64,000 nt of DNA from Haliclystus octoradiatus. Lineage: Eukaryota > Cnidaria > Staurozoa > Stauromedusae > Haliclystidae. The notes under the pieces were generated by a model. It did not search any database and was not told the DNA's origin. It saw only the letters and a list, made by a program, of their open reading frames with translations. Made by a program: the position numbers and the translations under genes. Positions 10,860 through 24,300 of the stretch are shown here, piece after piece. Every line of letters begins with the position of its first letter. Positions within the stretch are counted from its first letter, which is position 1. The DNA is taken from assembly GCA_916610825.1 (NCBI GenBank), contig OU744450.1, forward strand, positions 16,308,267-16,372,266, read 5' to 3'.

Positions 10860-13650
10860 AGTCGAATTCCCTTGGGAATTAGGCATCGTGTTTGGTCATT
10901 TTGAGCTGTTTTGTAAAATTCGAATTCACTTGGGAATTAAGCATTGTTTTTTCTCATTTTTCATTCCCAAGAAAACAAAGCATTGTTTTTGGTCATTTTA
11001 AGCTGTTTTTGTAAAATTCGAATTCCCTCGGGAATTAAGCATTGTTTTTGTCATTTTGAGCTGTTTTTGTAAAATTCGAATTCTCTTGGGAATTAGGCAT
11101 TGTTTTTGATCGCTTTAAGCTGTTTTTGAAAAATTCGAATTCCCTTGGGAATTAAGCATTGTTTTGGGTCATTTTGAGCTGTTTTTGAAAAATTCGAATT
11201 CCCTTGGGAATTAAGCATTGTTTAAGGTCATTTTGAGCTGTTTTTGAAAAATTCGAATTCCCTTGGGAATTAAGCATTGTTTTAGGTCATTTTGAGCTGT
11301 TTTTGTAAAATTCGAATTCCCTTGGGAATTAAGCATTGTTTTAGGTCATTTTGAGCTGTTTTTGAAAAATTCGAATTCCTTTGGGAATTAAGCATTGTTT
11401 AAGGTCATTTTGAGCTGTTTTTGAAAAATTCGAATTCCCTTGGGAATTAAGCATTGTTTTAGGTCATTTTGAGCTGTTTTTGTAAAATTCGAATTCTCTT
11501 GGGAATTAGGCATTGTTTTTGATCGGTTTAAGCTGTTTTTGTAAAATTCGAATTCCCTTGGGAATTGCTTTTGGTCATTTTGAGCTGTTATTATAAAATT
11601 CGAATTCTCTTGGGAATTGGGCATTGTTTTTGGTCGTTTCAAACTCTTTTTGTAACATTCGAATTCCCTTGGGAGTTGGGCATTGTTTTTGGTCATTTTG
11701 AGCTGTTTTTGTAAAAGTCGAATTCTCTTGGGAATTAAGCATTGTTTTAGGTCATTTTGAGCTGTTTTTGAAAAATTCAAATTCCCTTGGGAAATAAGCA
11801 TTGTTTTAGGTCATTTTGAGCTGTTTTTGTAAAATTCGAATTCCCTTGGGAATTAAGCATTGTTTTAGGTCATTTTGAGCTGTTTTTGAAAAATTCGAAT
11901 TTCCTTGGGAATTAAGCATTGTTTTAGGTCATTTTGAGCTGTTTTTGTAAAATTCGAATTCCCTTGGGAATTGGGCATTGTTTTTTCTCATTTTCCATTC
12001 CCAAGGGAACAAAGCATTGTTTTTGGTCATTTTAAGCTGTTTTTGTAAAATTCGAATTCTCTTGGGAATTAGGCATTGTTTTTGATCGGTTTAAGCAATT
12101 TTTGTAAAATTCGAATTCCCTTGGGAATTGCTTTTGGTCATTTTGAGCTGTTATTATAAAACTCGAATTCTCTTGGGAATTGGGCATTGTTTTTGGTCGG
12201 TTTAAGCTGTTTTTGTAAAATTCGAATTCCCTTGGGAATTGCTTTTGGTCATTTTGAGCTGTTATTATAAAATTCGAATTCTCTTGGGAATTGGGCATTG
12301 TTTTTGGTCGTTTTAAACTCTTTTTGTAACATTCGAATTCCCTTGGGAGTTGGGCATTGTTTTTGGTCATTTTGAGCTGTTTTTGTAAAAGTCGAATTCC
12401 CTTGGGAATTGGGCATTGTTTTTGGTCATTTTGAGCTGTTTTTGTAAAATTCGAATTCCCTTGGGAATTAAGCATTGTTTTTGGTCAATTTGAGCTGTTT
12501 TTGAAAAATTCGAATTCCCTTGGGAATTAACCATTGTTTTTTCTCATTTTCCATTCCCAAGGGAACAAAGCATTGTTTTTGGTCATTTGAAGCTGTTTTT
12601 GTAAAATTCGAATTCCCTTGGGAATTGGGCATTGTTTTTGGTCATTTTGAGCTGTTTTTGTAAAAGTCGAATTCCCTTGGGAATTAGGCATCGTGTTTGG
12701 TCATTTTGAGCTGTTTTGTAAAATTCGAATTCACTTGGGAATTAAGCATTGTTTTTTCTCATTTTTCATTCCCAAGAAAACAAAGCATTGTTTTTGGTCA
12801 TTTTAAGCTGTTTTAGTAAAATTCGAATTCCCTCGGGAATTAAGCATTGTTTTTGTCATTTTTAGCTGTTTTTGTAAAATTCGAATTCTCTTGGGAATTA
12901 GGCATTGTTTTTGATCGCTTTAAGCTGTTTTTGAAAAATTCGAATTCCCTTGGGAATTAAGCATTGTTTTGGGTCATTTTGAGCTGTTTTTGAAAAATTC
13001 GAATTCCCTTGGGAATTAAGCATTGTTTAAGGTCATTTTGAGCTGTTTTTGAAAAATTCGAATTCCCTTGGGAATTAAGCATTGTTTTAGGTCATTTTGA
13101 GCTGTTTTTGTAAAATTCGAATTCCCTTGGGAATTAAGCATTGTTTTAGGTCATTTTGAGCTGTTTTTGAAAAATTCGAATTCCCTTGGGAATTAAGCAT
13201 TGTTTAAGGTCATTTTGAGCTGTTTTTGAAAAATTCGAATTCCCTTGGGAATTAAGCATTGTTTTAGGTCATTTTGAGCTGTTTTTGTAAAATTCGAATT
13301 CTCTTGGGAATTAGGCATTGTTTTTGATCGGTTTAAGCTGTTTTTGTAAAATTCGAATTCCCTTGGGAATTGCTTTTGGTCATTTTGAGCTGTTATTATA
13401 AAATTCGAATTCTCTTGGGAATTGGGCATTGTTTTTGGTCGTTTCAAACTCTTTTTGTAACATTCGAATTCCCTTGGGAGTTGGGCATTGTTTTTGGTCA
13501 TTTTGAGCTGTTTTTGTAAAAGTCGAATTCTCTTGGGAATTAAGCATTGTTTTAGGTCATTTTGAGCTGTTTTTGAAAAATTCAAATTCCCTTGGGAAAT
13601 AAGCATTGTTTTAGGTCATTTTGAGCTGTTTTTGTAAAATTCGAATTCCC
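10860..13650 (+). repeat. 1,805-bp tandem duplication in block A
   Basis: The rare AGGCATCGTGTTTGG variant lies at 10881 and 12686, and the 414-bp cassette lies at 11388 and 13193, both 1,805 bp apart. Both cassettes share CCCTTGGGAGTTGGGC in place of GTTGACT, and a following AATTCAAATTCCC with GGGAAATAAGC. The same rare variant also occurs at about 4596 and 17537, so further members of this lineage exist. Confidence 0.8.
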
Positions 13651-13775
13651 TTGGGAATTAAGCATTGTTTTAGGTCATTTTGAGCTGTTTTTGTAAAATT
13701 CGAATTCCCTTGGGAATTAAGCATTGTTTTAGGTCATTTTGAGCTGTTTTTGAAAAATTCGAATTCCCTTGGGAA

Positions 13776-15261
13776 TTAAGCATTGTTTAAGGTCATTTTG
13801 AGCTGTTTTTGAAAAATTCGAATTCCCTTGGGAATTAAGCATTGTTTTAGGTCATTTTGAGCTGTTTTTGTAAAATTCGAATTCTCTTGGGAATTAGGCA
13901 TTGTTTTTGATCGGTTTAAGCTGTTTTTGTAAAATTCGAATTCCCTTGGGAATTGCTTTTGGTCATTTTGAGCTGTTATTATAAAATTCGAATTCTCTTG
14001 GGAATTGGGCATTGTTTTAGGTAATTTTGAGCTGTTTTTGAAAAATTCGAATTTCCTTGAGAATTAAGCATTGTTTTAGGTCATTTTGAGCTGTTTTTGT
14101 AAAATTCGAATTCCCTTGGGAATTGGGCATTGTTTTTGGTCATTTTGAGCATTTTTTGTAAAATTCGAATTCCCTTGGGAATTAACCATTGTTTTTTCTC
14201 ATTTTTCATTCCCAAGGGAACAAAGCATTGTTTTTGGTCATTTGAAGCTGTTTTTGTAAAATTCGAATTCCTTTGGGAATTGGGCATTGTTTTTGGTCAT
14301 TTTGAGCTGTTTTTGTAAAAGTCGAATTCCCTTGGGAATTAGGCATTGTTTTTGGTCATTTTGAGCTGTTTTGTAAAATTCGAATTCACTTGGGAATTAA
14401 GCATTGTTTTTTCTCATTTTTCATTCCCAAGAGAACAAAGCATTGTTTTTGGTCATTCTAAGCTGTTTTTGTAAAATTCGAATTCTCTCGGGAATTAAGC
14501 ATTGTTTTTGTCATTTTGAGCTGTTTTTGTAAAATTCGAATTCTCTTGGGAATTAGGCATTGTTTTTGATCGCTTTAAGCTGTTTTTGAAAAATTCGAAT
14601 TCCTTTGGGAATTAAGCATTGTTTTGGGTCATTTTGAGCTGTTTTTGAAAAATTCGAATTCCCTTGGGAATTAAGCATTGTTTAAGGTCATTTTGAGCTG
14701 TTTTTGAAAAATTCGAATTCCCTTGGGAATTAAGTATTGTTTTAGGTCATTTTGAGCTTTTTTTGTAAAATTCGAATTCACTTGGGAATTAAGCATTGTT
14801 TTAGGTCATTTTGAGCTGTTTTTGAAAAATTCGAATTCCCTTGGGAATTAAGCATTGTTTAAGGTCATTTTGAGCTGTTTTTGAAAAATTCGAATTCCCT
14901 TGGGAATTAAGCATTGTTTTAGGTCATTTTGAGCTGTTTTTGTAAAATTCGAATTCTCTTGGGAATTAGGCATTGTTTTTGATCGGTTTAAGCTGTTTTT
15001 GTAAAATTCGAATTCCCTTGGGAATTGCTTTTGGTCATTTTGAGCTGTTATTATAAAATTCGAATTCTCTTGGGAATTGGGCATTGTTTTTGGTCGTTTC
15101 AAACTCTTTTTGTAACATTCGAATTCCCTTAGGAGTTGACTATTGTTTTTGGTCATTTTGAGCTGTTTTTGTAAAAGTCGAATTCTCTTGGGAATTAAGC
15201 ATTGTTTTAGGTCATTTTGAGCTGTTTTTGAAAAATTCGAATTCCCTTGGGAATTGGGCAT
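13776..15261 (+). repeat. Segmental duplication of 6915-8400 (offset 6,861 bp)
   Basis: Landmarks at 6915, 7220, 7269 and 7987 recur at 13776, 14081, 14130 and 14848, all 6,861 bp on. The next shared landmark (9274 and 15921) is 6,647 bp on, so this copy has lost about 214 bp relative to its partner between roughly 15260 and 15900. Confidence 0.82.
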
Positions 15262-16451
15262 TGTTTTTGGTCATTTTGAGCATTTTTTGTAAAGTTCGAA
15301 TTCCCTTGGGAATTAACCATTGTTTTTTCTCATTTTTCATTCCCAAGAGAACAAAGCATTGTTTTTGGTCATTCTAAGCTGTTTTTGTAAAATTCGAATT
15401 CCCTTGGGAATTGGGCATTGTTTTTGGTCATTTTGAGCTGTTTTTGTAAAAGTCGAATTCCCTTGGGAATTAGGCATTGTTTTAGGTCATTTTGAGCTGT
15501 TTTGTAAAATTCGAATTCACTTGGGAATTAAGCATTGTTTTTTCTCATTTTTCATTCCCAAGAGAACAAAGCATTGTTTTTGGTCATTTTAAGCTGTTTT
15601 TGTAAAATTCGAATTCCCTCGGGAATTAAGCATTGTTTTTGTCATTTTGAGCTGTTTTTGTAAAATTCGAATTTATCTTGGGAATTAGGCATTGTTTTTG
15701 ATCGCTTTAAGCTGTTTTTGAAAAATTCGAATTCCCTTGGGAATTAAGCATTGTTTAAGGTCATTTTGAGCTGTTTTTGAAAAATTCGAATTCCCTTGGG
15801 AATTAAGCATTGTTTTAGGTCATTTTGAGCTGTTTTTGTAAAATTCGAATTCCCTTGGGAATTAAGCATTGTTTTAGGTCATTTTGAGCTGTTTTTGAAA
15901 AATTCGAATTCCCTTGGGAATTAAGCATTGTTTAAGGTCATTTTGAGCTGTTTTTGAAAAATTCGAATTCCCTTGGGAATTAAGCATTGTTTTAGGTCAT
16001 TTTGAGCTGTTTTTGTAAAATTCGAATTCTCTTGGGAATTAGGCATTGTTTTTGATCGGTTTAAGCTGTTTTTGTAAAATTCGAATTCCCTTGGGAATTG
16101 CTTTTGGTCATTTTGAGCTGTTATTATAAAATTCGAATTCTCTTGGGAATTGGGCATTGTTTTTGGTCGTTTCAAACTCTTTTTGTAACATTCGAATTCC
16201 CTTGGGAGTTGACTATTGTTTTTGGTCATTTTGAGCTGTTTTTGTAAAAGTCGAATTCTCTTGGGAATTAAGCATTGTTTTAGGTCATTTTGAGCTGTTT
16301 TTGAAAAATTCGAATTCCCTTGGGAATTAAGCATTGTTTTAGGTCATTTTGAGCTGTTTTTGAAAAATTCGAATTTCCTTGAGAATTAAGCATTGTTTTA
16401 GGTCATTTTGAGCTGTTTTTGTAAAATTCGAATTCCCTTGGGAATTAAGCA

Positions 16452-19347
16452 TTGTTTTTGGTCATTTTGAGCTGTTTTTGTAAAATTCGAATTCCCTTGG
16501 GAATTAACCATTGTTTTTTCTCATTTTCCATTCCCAAGGAAACAAAGCATTGTTTTTGGTCATTTGAAGCTGTTTTTGTAAAATTCGAATTCCCTTGGGA
16601 GTTGACTATTGTTTTTGGTCATTTTGAGCTGTTTTTGTAAAAGTCGAATTCTCTTGGGAATTAAGCATTGTTTTAGGTAATTTGAGCTGTTTTTGAAAAA
16701 TTCGAATTCCCTTGGGAATTAAGCATTGTTTTAGGTCATTTTGAGCTGTTTTTGAAAAATTCGAATTTCCTTGAGAATTAAGCATTGTTTTAGGTCATTT
16801 TGAGCTGTTTTTGTAAAAGTCGAATTCTCTTGGGAATTAAGCAATTGTTTTTAGGTAATTTTGAGCTGTTTTTTGAAAAATTCGAATTCCCTTGGGAATT
16901 AAGCATTGTTTTAGGTCATTTTGAACTGTTTTTGAAAAATTCGAATTTCCTTGAGATTAAGCATTGTTTTTTGGTCATTTTGAGCTGTTATTATAAAATT
17001 CGAATTCTCTTGGGAATTGGGCATTGTTTTTTGGTCGTTTCAAACTCTTTTTGTAACATTCGAATTCCCTTGGGAGTTGACTATTGTTTTTGGTCATTTT
17101 GAGCTGTTTTTGTAAAAAGTCGAATTCTCTTGGGAATTAAGCATTGTTTTAGGTAATTTTGAGCTGTTTTTGAAAAATTCGAATTCCCTTGGGAATTAAG
17201 CATTGTTTTAGGTCATTTTGAGCTGTTTTTGAAAAATTCGAATTTCCTTGAGAATTAAGCATTGTTTTAGGTCATTTTGAGCTGTTTTTGTAAAATTCGA
17301 ATTCCCTTGGGAATTGGGCATTGTTTTTGGTCATTTTAAGCTGTTTTTGAAAAATTCGAATTCCCTTGGGAATTAACCATTGTTTTTTTCTCATTTTCCA
17401 TTCCCAAGGGAACAAAGCATTGTTTTTGGTCATTTGAAGCTGTTTTTTGTAAAATTCGAATTCCCTTGGGAATTGGGCATTGTTTTTGGTCATTTTGAGC
17501 TGTTTTTGTAAAAGTCGAATTCCCTTGGGAATTAGGCATCGTGTTTGGTCATTTTGAGCTGTTTTGTAAAATTCGAATTCACTTGGGAATTAAGCATTGT
17601 TTTTTCTCATTTTTCATTCCCAAGAAAACAAAGCATTGTTTTTGGTCATTTTAAGCTGTTTTTGTAAAATTCGAATTCCCTCGGGAATTAAGCATTGTTT
17701 TTGTCATTTTGAGCTGTTTTTGTAAAATTCGAATTCTCTTGGGAATTAGGCATTGTTTTTGATCGCTTTAAGCTGTTTTTGAAAAATTCGAATTCCCTTG
17801 GGAATTAAGCATTGTTTTTGGTCATTTTGAGCTGTTTTTGAAAAATTCGAATTCCCTTGGGAATTAAGCATTGTTTAAGGTCATTTTGAGCTGTTTTTGA
17901 AAAATTCGAATTCCCTTGGGAATTAAGCATTGTTTTAGGTCATTTTGAGCTGTTTTTGTAAAATTCGAATTCCCTTGGGAATTAAGCATTGTTTTAGGTC
18001 ATTTTGAGCTGTTTTTGAAAAATTCGAATTCCTTTGGGAATTAAGCATTGTTTAAGGTCATTTTGAGCTGTTTTTGAAAAGTTCAAATTCCCTTGGGAAT
18101 TAAGCATTGTTTTAGGTCATTTTGAGCTGTTTTTGTAAAATTCGAATTCTCTTGGGAATTAGGCATTGTTTTTGATCGGTTTAAGCTGTTTTTGTAAAAT
18201 TCGAATTCCCTTGGGAATTGCTTTGGTCATTTTGAGCTGTTATTATAAAATTCGAATTCTCTTGGGAATTGGGCATTGTTTTTGGTCGTTTCAAACTCTT
18301 TTTGTAACATTCGAATTCCCTTTGGAGTTGGGCATTGTTTTTGGTCATTTTGAGCTGTTTTTGTAAAAGTCGAATTCTCTTGGGAATTAAGCATTGTTTT
18401 AGGTCATTTTGAGCTGTTTTTGAAAAATTCAAATTCCCTTGGGAAATAAGCATTGTTTTAGGTCATTTTGAGCTGTTTTTTGTAAAATTCGAATTCCCTT
18501 GGGAATTAAGCATTGTTTTAGGTCATTTTGAGCTGTTTTTGAAAAATTCGAATTTCCTTGGGAATTAAGCATTGTTTTAGGTCATTTTGAGCTGTTTTTG
18601 TAAAATTCGAATTCCCTTGGGAATTGGGCATTGTTTTTTCTCATTTTCCATTCCCAAGGGAACAAAGCATTGTTTTTGGTCATTTTAAGCTGTTTTTGTA
18701 AAATTCGAATTCTCTTGGGAATTAGGCATTGTTTTTGATCGGTTTAAGCAATTTTTGTAAAATTCGAATTCCCTTGGGAATTGCTTTTTGGTCATTTTGA
18801 GCTGTTATTATAAAACTCGAATTCTCTTGGGAATTGGGCATTGTTTTTGATCGGTTTAAGCTGTTTTTGTAAAATTCGAATTCCCTTGGGAATTGTTTTT
18901 GGTCATTTTGAGCTGTTATTATAAAATTCGAATTCTCTTGGGAATTGGGCATTGTTTTTGGTCGTTTTAAACTCTTTTTTGTAACATTCGAATTCCCTTG
19001 GGAGTTGGGCATTGTTTTTGGTCATTTTGAGCTGTTTTTGTGAAATTCGAATTCCCTTGGGAATTGGGCATTGTTTTTGGTCATTTTGAGCTGTTTTTGT
19101 AAAAGTCGAATTCCCTTGGGAATTGGGCATTGTTTTTGGTCATTTTAAGCTGTTTTTGTAAAATTCGAATTCCCTTGGGAATTAACCATTGTTTTTTCTC
19201 ATTTTCCATTCCCAAGGGAACAAAGCATTGTTTTTGGTCATTTGAAGCTGTTTTTGTAAAATTCGAATTCCCTTGGGAATTGGGCATTGTTTTTGGTCAT
19301 TTTGAGCTGTTTTTGTAAAAGTCGAATTCCCTTGGGAATTAGGCATC
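16452..19347 (+). repeat. End of block A, rich in single-base indels
   Basis: This is a paralogue of about 9805-12700, offset 6,647 bp at the start and 6,651 bp by 17316. Between 16660 and 17120 I see eight single-base length differences against that copy: six insertions and two deletions, mostly in T or A runs. Examples are GCAATTG near 16843, GCTGTTTTTTG near 16870, GAGATTAAG near 16953 and GTAAAAAGTCG near 17113. I noted no matching set of substitutions. More of the same lie near 17380, 17440, 18230, 18480, 18785 and 18975. A read or consensus quality drop toward the gap is the simplest reading. Confidence 0.75.
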
Positions 19348-19547
19348 NNNNNNNNNNNNNNNNNNNNNNNNNNNNNNNNNNNNNNNNNNNNNNNNNNNNN
19401 NNNNNNNNNNNNNNNNNNNNNNNNNNNNNNNNNNNNNNNNNNNNNNNNNNNNNNNNNNNNNNNNNNNNNNNNNNNNNNNNNNNNNNNNNNNNNNNNNNNN
19501 NNNNNNNNNNNNNNNNNNNNNNNNNNNNNNNNNNNNNNNNNNNNNNN
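19348..19547. other. Assembly gap (200 N)
   Basis: This is a run of exactly 200 N, a round number typical of a scaffolding placeholder. The left edge ends in AATTAGGCATC, identical to the start of the AGGCATCGTGTTTGG variant seen at 4597, 10881, 12686 and 17537. The right edge starts GGAACAAAGCATTG, which fits the short half of the compound unit that follows that variant. By comparison with 4604-4687, only about 84 bp need be missing if nothing larger has collapsed. The true size is unknown. Confidence 0.98.
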
Positions 19548-21315
19548 GGAACAAAGCATTGTTTTGGTCATTTTAAGCTGTTTTTGTAAAATTCGAATTC
19601 CCTTGGGAATTAAGCATTGTTTTTGTCATTTTGAGCTGTTTTGTAAAATTCGAATTCTCTTGGGAATTAGGCATTGTTTTTGATCGCTTTAAGCTGTTTT
19701 TGAAAAATTCGAATTCCCTTTGGGAATTAAGCATTGTTTTGGGTCATTTTGAGCTGTTTTTGAAAAATTCCAATTCCCTTGGGAATTGGCATTGTTTTTG
19801 GTCATTTTGAGCATTTTTGTAAAATTCGAATTCCCTTGGGAATTAACCATTGTTTTTTCTCATTTTCCATTCCCAAGGGAACAAAGCATTGGTTTTGGTC
19901 ATTTGAAGCTGTTTTTGTAAAATTCGAATTCCCTTGGGAATTGGGCATTGTTTTTGGTCATTTTGAGCTGTTTTTGTAAAAGTCGAATTCCCTTGGGAAT
20001 TAGGCATTGTTTTTGGTCATTTTGAGCTTTTTTGTAAAATTCGAATTCCCTTGGGAATAAAGCATTGTTTTTTCTCATTTTTCATTCCCAAGGGAACAAA
20101 GCATTGTTTTTGGTCATTTGAAGCTGTTTTTGTAAAATTCGAATTCCCTTGGGAATTGGGCATTGTTTTTGGTCATTTTGAGCTGTTTTTGAAAAAGTCA
20201 AATTCCCTTGGGAATTGGGCATTGTTTTTGGTCATTTTGAGCTGTTTTTGTAAAAGTCCAATTCCCTTGGGAATTAGGCATTGTTTTTGGTCATTTTGAG
20301 CTGTTTTGTAAAATTCGAATTCCCTTGGGAATTAGGCATTGTTTTGATCGCTTTAAGCTGTTTTTGAAAAATTCGAATTCCCTTGGGAATTAAGCATTGT
20401 TTTGGGTCATTTTGTGCTGTTTTTGAAAAATTCGAATTCCCTTGGGAATTAGGCATTGTTTAAGGTCATTTTGAGCTGTTTTTGAAAATTCGAATTCCCT
20501 TGGGAATTAAGCATTGTTTTAGGTCATTTTGAGCTGTTTTTGTAAAATTCGAATTTCCTTGGGAATTAAGCATTGTTTTAGGTCATTTTGAGCTGTTTTT
20601 GAAAAATTCGAATTCCCTTGGGAATTAAGCATTGTTTAAGGTCATTTTGAGCTGTTTTTGAAAAATTCGAATTCCCTTGGGAATTAAGCATTGTTTTAGG
20701 TCATTTTGAGCTGTTTTTGTAAAATTCGAATTCCCTTGGGAATTAAGCATTGTTTAAGGTCATTTTGAGCTGTTTTTGAAAAACTCGAATTCCCTTGGGA
20801 ATTAAGCATTGTTTTAGGTCATTTTGAGCTATTTTTGAAAAAATTCGAATTCCCTTGGGAATTAAGCATTGTTTTAGGTCATTTTGAGCTGTTTTTGTAA
20901 AATTCGAATTCCCTTGGGAATTGGGCATTGTTTTTGGTCATTTTATGCTGTTTTAAAAAATTCGAATTCCCTTGGGAATTAAGCATTGTTTTAGGTCATT
21001 TTGAGCTGTTTTTGAAAAATTCGAATTCCCTTGGGAATTAAGCATTGTTTAAGGTCATTTTGAGCTGTTTTTGAAAAATTCGAATTCCCTTGGGAATTAA
21101 GCATTGTTTTAGGTCATTTTGAGCTGTTTTTGTAAAATTCGAAGTCCCTTGGGAATTAAGCATTGTTTTAGGTCATTTTGAGCTGTTTTTGAAAAATTCG
21201 AATTCCCTTGGGAATTAAGCATTGTTTAAGGTCATTTTGAGCTGTTATTGAAAAATTCGAATTCCCTTGGGAATTAAGCATTGTTTTAGGTCATTTTGAG
21301 CTGTTTTTGAAAAAT
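19548..21315 (+). repeat. Satellite block A' (A-like, no 52-bp monomer)
   Basis: This block has A-type monomers and 98-bp compounds with CCCAAGGGAACAAAG, but none of the 52-bp monomers and no 414-bp cassette. It aligns with about 26.8-28.37 kb, which has extra units. The offset is about 7,285 bp near 20051 and 7,051 bp near 21241, so about 235 bp differ in between. Single-base length anomalies continue to about 20.5 kb (for example CATTGTTTTGGTC at 19558 and GAGCATTTTTG at 19810). Confidence 0.9.
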
Positions 21316-24300
21316 TCGATTTTCCTTGGGAATTGGACATTGTTTTTGGTCATTTTGAGCTGTTTTTGTAAAATTCGTATTCCCTTGGGAATTAGGCATT
21401 GTTTTTTTTCATTTTTCGTTCCCAAGGGAATAAAGCATTGTTTTTGGTCATTTTAAGCTGTTTTTGTAAAATTCGTATTCCCTTGGGAATTAGGCATTGT
21501 TTTTTTTTCAATTTTCCTTCCCAAGGGAATAAAGCATTGTTTTTGGTCATTTTAAGCTGTTTTTGTAAAATTCGAATTCCCTTGGGAATTAGTTATTGTT
21601 TTTTCTCAGTTTTCATTCGCAAGGAAATTAAGCATTGTTTTTGGTCGTTTTAAGCTGTTTTTGTAAAATTCGAATTCCCTTGGGAATTAGTTATTGTTTT
21701 TTCTCATTTTTCATTCGCAAGGGAATTAAGCATTGTTTTTAATCATTTTTCAAGCTGTTTTTGTAAAATTCCCGTTCTTTTGGGAATTAGGCATTGTTTT
21801 TGGTCGTTTTCAGCTGTTTTTGTAGAATTTGAATTCCCTTGGGAATTAGGCATTGGTTTTGGTCGTTTTGAGCTGTTTTTGTAAAATTCGTATTCCCTTG
21901 GGAATTAGGCATTGTTTTTTTTCATTTTTCCTTCCCAAGGGAATAAAGCATTGTTTTTGGTCATTTTAAGCTGTTTTTATAAAATTCGAATTCCCTTGGG
22001 AATTAGTTATTGTTTTTTTCTCATTTTTCATTCGCAAGGGAATTAAGCATTGTTTTTAATCATTTCAAGCTGTTTTTGTAAAATTCCCGTTCTTTTGGGA
22101 ATTAGGCATTGTTTTTGGTCGTTTTAAGCTGTTTTTGTAAAATTCGATTTTCCTTGGGAATTGGGCATTGTTTTTGGTAATTTTCAGCTGTTTTTGTAGA
22201 ATTTGAATTCCCTTGGGAATTAGGCATTGTTTCTAGTCGTTTTGAGCTCTTTTTGTAAAATTCGGATTTCCTTGGGAATTGGGCATTGTTTTGAGTCATT
22301 TTTGAGCTGTTTTTGTCAAATCCGAATTCCCTTGGGAATTAAGCATTAATTTTCCTCATTTTTCATTTCCAAGGTAATTAAACATTGTTTTTGGTCGTTT
22401 TGAACTGTTTTTGTAAAATTCGATTTCCCTTGGGAATTAGGCATTGGTTTTGGTCGTTTTAAGCTGTTTTTGTAAAATTCGATTTTCTTTGGGAATTGGA
22501 CATTGTTTTTGGTCATTTTGAGCTGTTTTTGTAAAATTCGTATTCCCTTGGGAATTAGGCATTGTTTTTTTTCATTTTTCCTTCCCAAGGGAATAAAGCA
22601 TTGTTTTTGGTCATTTTAAGCTGTTTTTGTAAAATTCGTATTCCCTTGGGAATTAGGCATTGTTTTTTTTTCAATTTTCCTTCCCAAGGGAATAAAGCAT
22701 TGTTTTTGGTCATTTTAAGCTGTTTTTGTAAAATTCGAATTCCCTTGGGAATTAGTTATTGTTTTTTCTCATTTTTCATTCGCAAGGAAATTGAGCATTG
22801 TTTTTAATCATTTCAAGCTGTTTTTGTAAAATTCGAATTCCCTTGGGAATTAGGCATTGTTTTTGGTCGTTTTAAGCTGTTTTTGTAAAATTCGAATTCC
22901 CTTGGGAATTAGTTATTGTTTTTTCTCATTTTTCATTCGCAAGGGAATTAAGCATTGTTTTTAATCATTTTCAAGCTGTTTTTGTAAAATTCGAATCCCC
23001 TTGGGAATGTGGCATTGTTTTTGGTCATTTTCAGCTGTTTTTGTAGAATTTGAATTCCCTTGGGAATTAAGCATTGTTTTTGTCATTTTGAGCTGTTTTT
23101 GTGAAATTCGAATTCCCTTGGGAATTAGGCATTGTTTCTGGTCATTTTGAGTTCTTTTTGTAAAATTCGAATTTCTTTGGGAATTGGGCTTTGTTTTGAG
23201 TCATTTTGAGCTGTTTTTGTCAAATCCGAATTCCTTTGGGAATTAAGCATTATTTTTGGTCAATTTAAGCTGTTTTTTCTCATTTTTCATTCCCAAGGGA
23301 ATTAAGCATTGTTTTGAATCACTTTAAGCTGTTTTTGTAAAATTCGAATTCCCTTGGGAATTAGGCATTGGTTTTGGTCGTTTTAAGCTGTTTTTGTAAA
23401 ATTCGATTTTTTTTGGGAATTGGACATTGTTTTTGGTCATTTTGAGCTGTTTTTGTAAATTTCGTATTCCCTTGGGAATTAGGCACTGTTTTTTTTCGTT
23501 TTTCCTTCCCAAGGGAATAAAGCATTGTTTTTGGTCATTTTAAGCTGTTTTTGTAAAATTCGTAATCCCTTGGGAATTAGGCATTGTTTTTTTTTCAATT
23601 ATTCTTCCCAAGGGAATAAAGCATTGTTTTTGGTCATTTTAAGCTGTTTTTGTAAAATTCGAATTCCCTTGGGAATTAGGCATTGGTTTTGGTCGTTTTA
23701 AGCTGATTTTGTAAAATTCGAATTTCTTTGGGAATTGGGCTTTGTTTTGAGTCATTTTGAGCTGTTTTTGTCAAATCCGACTTCCTTTGGGAATTAAGCA
23801 TTATTTTTTGTCAATTTAAGCTGTTTTTTCTCATTTTTCATTCCCAATGGAATAAAGCATTGCTTTTGGTTAATTTAAGCTGTTTTTGTAAATTCGAATT
23901 CCCTTTTGAATTAGTTATTGTTTTTTCTCATTTTTCATTCCCAAGGGAATAAAGCATTGCTTTTGGTCAATTTAAGCTGTTTTTGTAAATTCAAATACCC
24001 TTGGGAATTAGTTATTGTTTTTTCTCATTTTTCATTCCCAAGGGAATTAAGCATTGTTTTTAATCACTTTAAGCTGTTTTTGTAAAATTCGAATTCCCTT
24101 GGGAATGAGGCATTGGTTTTGGTCGTTTTAAGCTGTTTTTGTAAAATTCAATTTTCCTTGGGAATTGGACATTGTTTTCGGTCATTTTGAGCTGTTTTTG
24201 TAAAATTCATATTCCCTTGGGAATTACGCATTGTTTTTTTTCATTTTTCCTTCCCAAGGGAATAAAGCATTGTTTTTGGTCATTTTAAGCTGTTTTTGTA

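Larger units (their letters stand above)
1..19347 (+). repeat. Satellite block A: 59-bp tandem array
   Basis: Continuous head-to-tail satellite in one orientation, with no gene, transposon or unique insert. Units are 59-bp monomers, 98-bp compound units and a 52-bp monomer found only in this block. The hallmarks are GAAAAATTCG or GTAAAATTCG spacers, GGGCATTG and AAGCATTG variants, and compounds carrying CCCAAGAGAACAAAG or CCCAAGGGAACAAAG. A seven-monomer 414-bp cassette occurs in full ten times, starting at 684, 2287, 3574, 5843, 7987, 9274, 11388, 13193, 14848 and 15921. Pieces of it lie at 4990, 6915, 10262, 13776 and 18181. Spacing between cassettes is irregular (853 to 2,144 bp), so the block is a mosaic of overlapping segmental duplications and has no single fixed higher-order period. 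Open frames within it are translations of the repeat. Confidence 0.97.

Noticed and set aside
1-19347. Possible CRISPR array, given regular repeats
   Set aside because: Whole monomers repeat, with no constant repeat alternating with unique spacers, and no cas genes are present.
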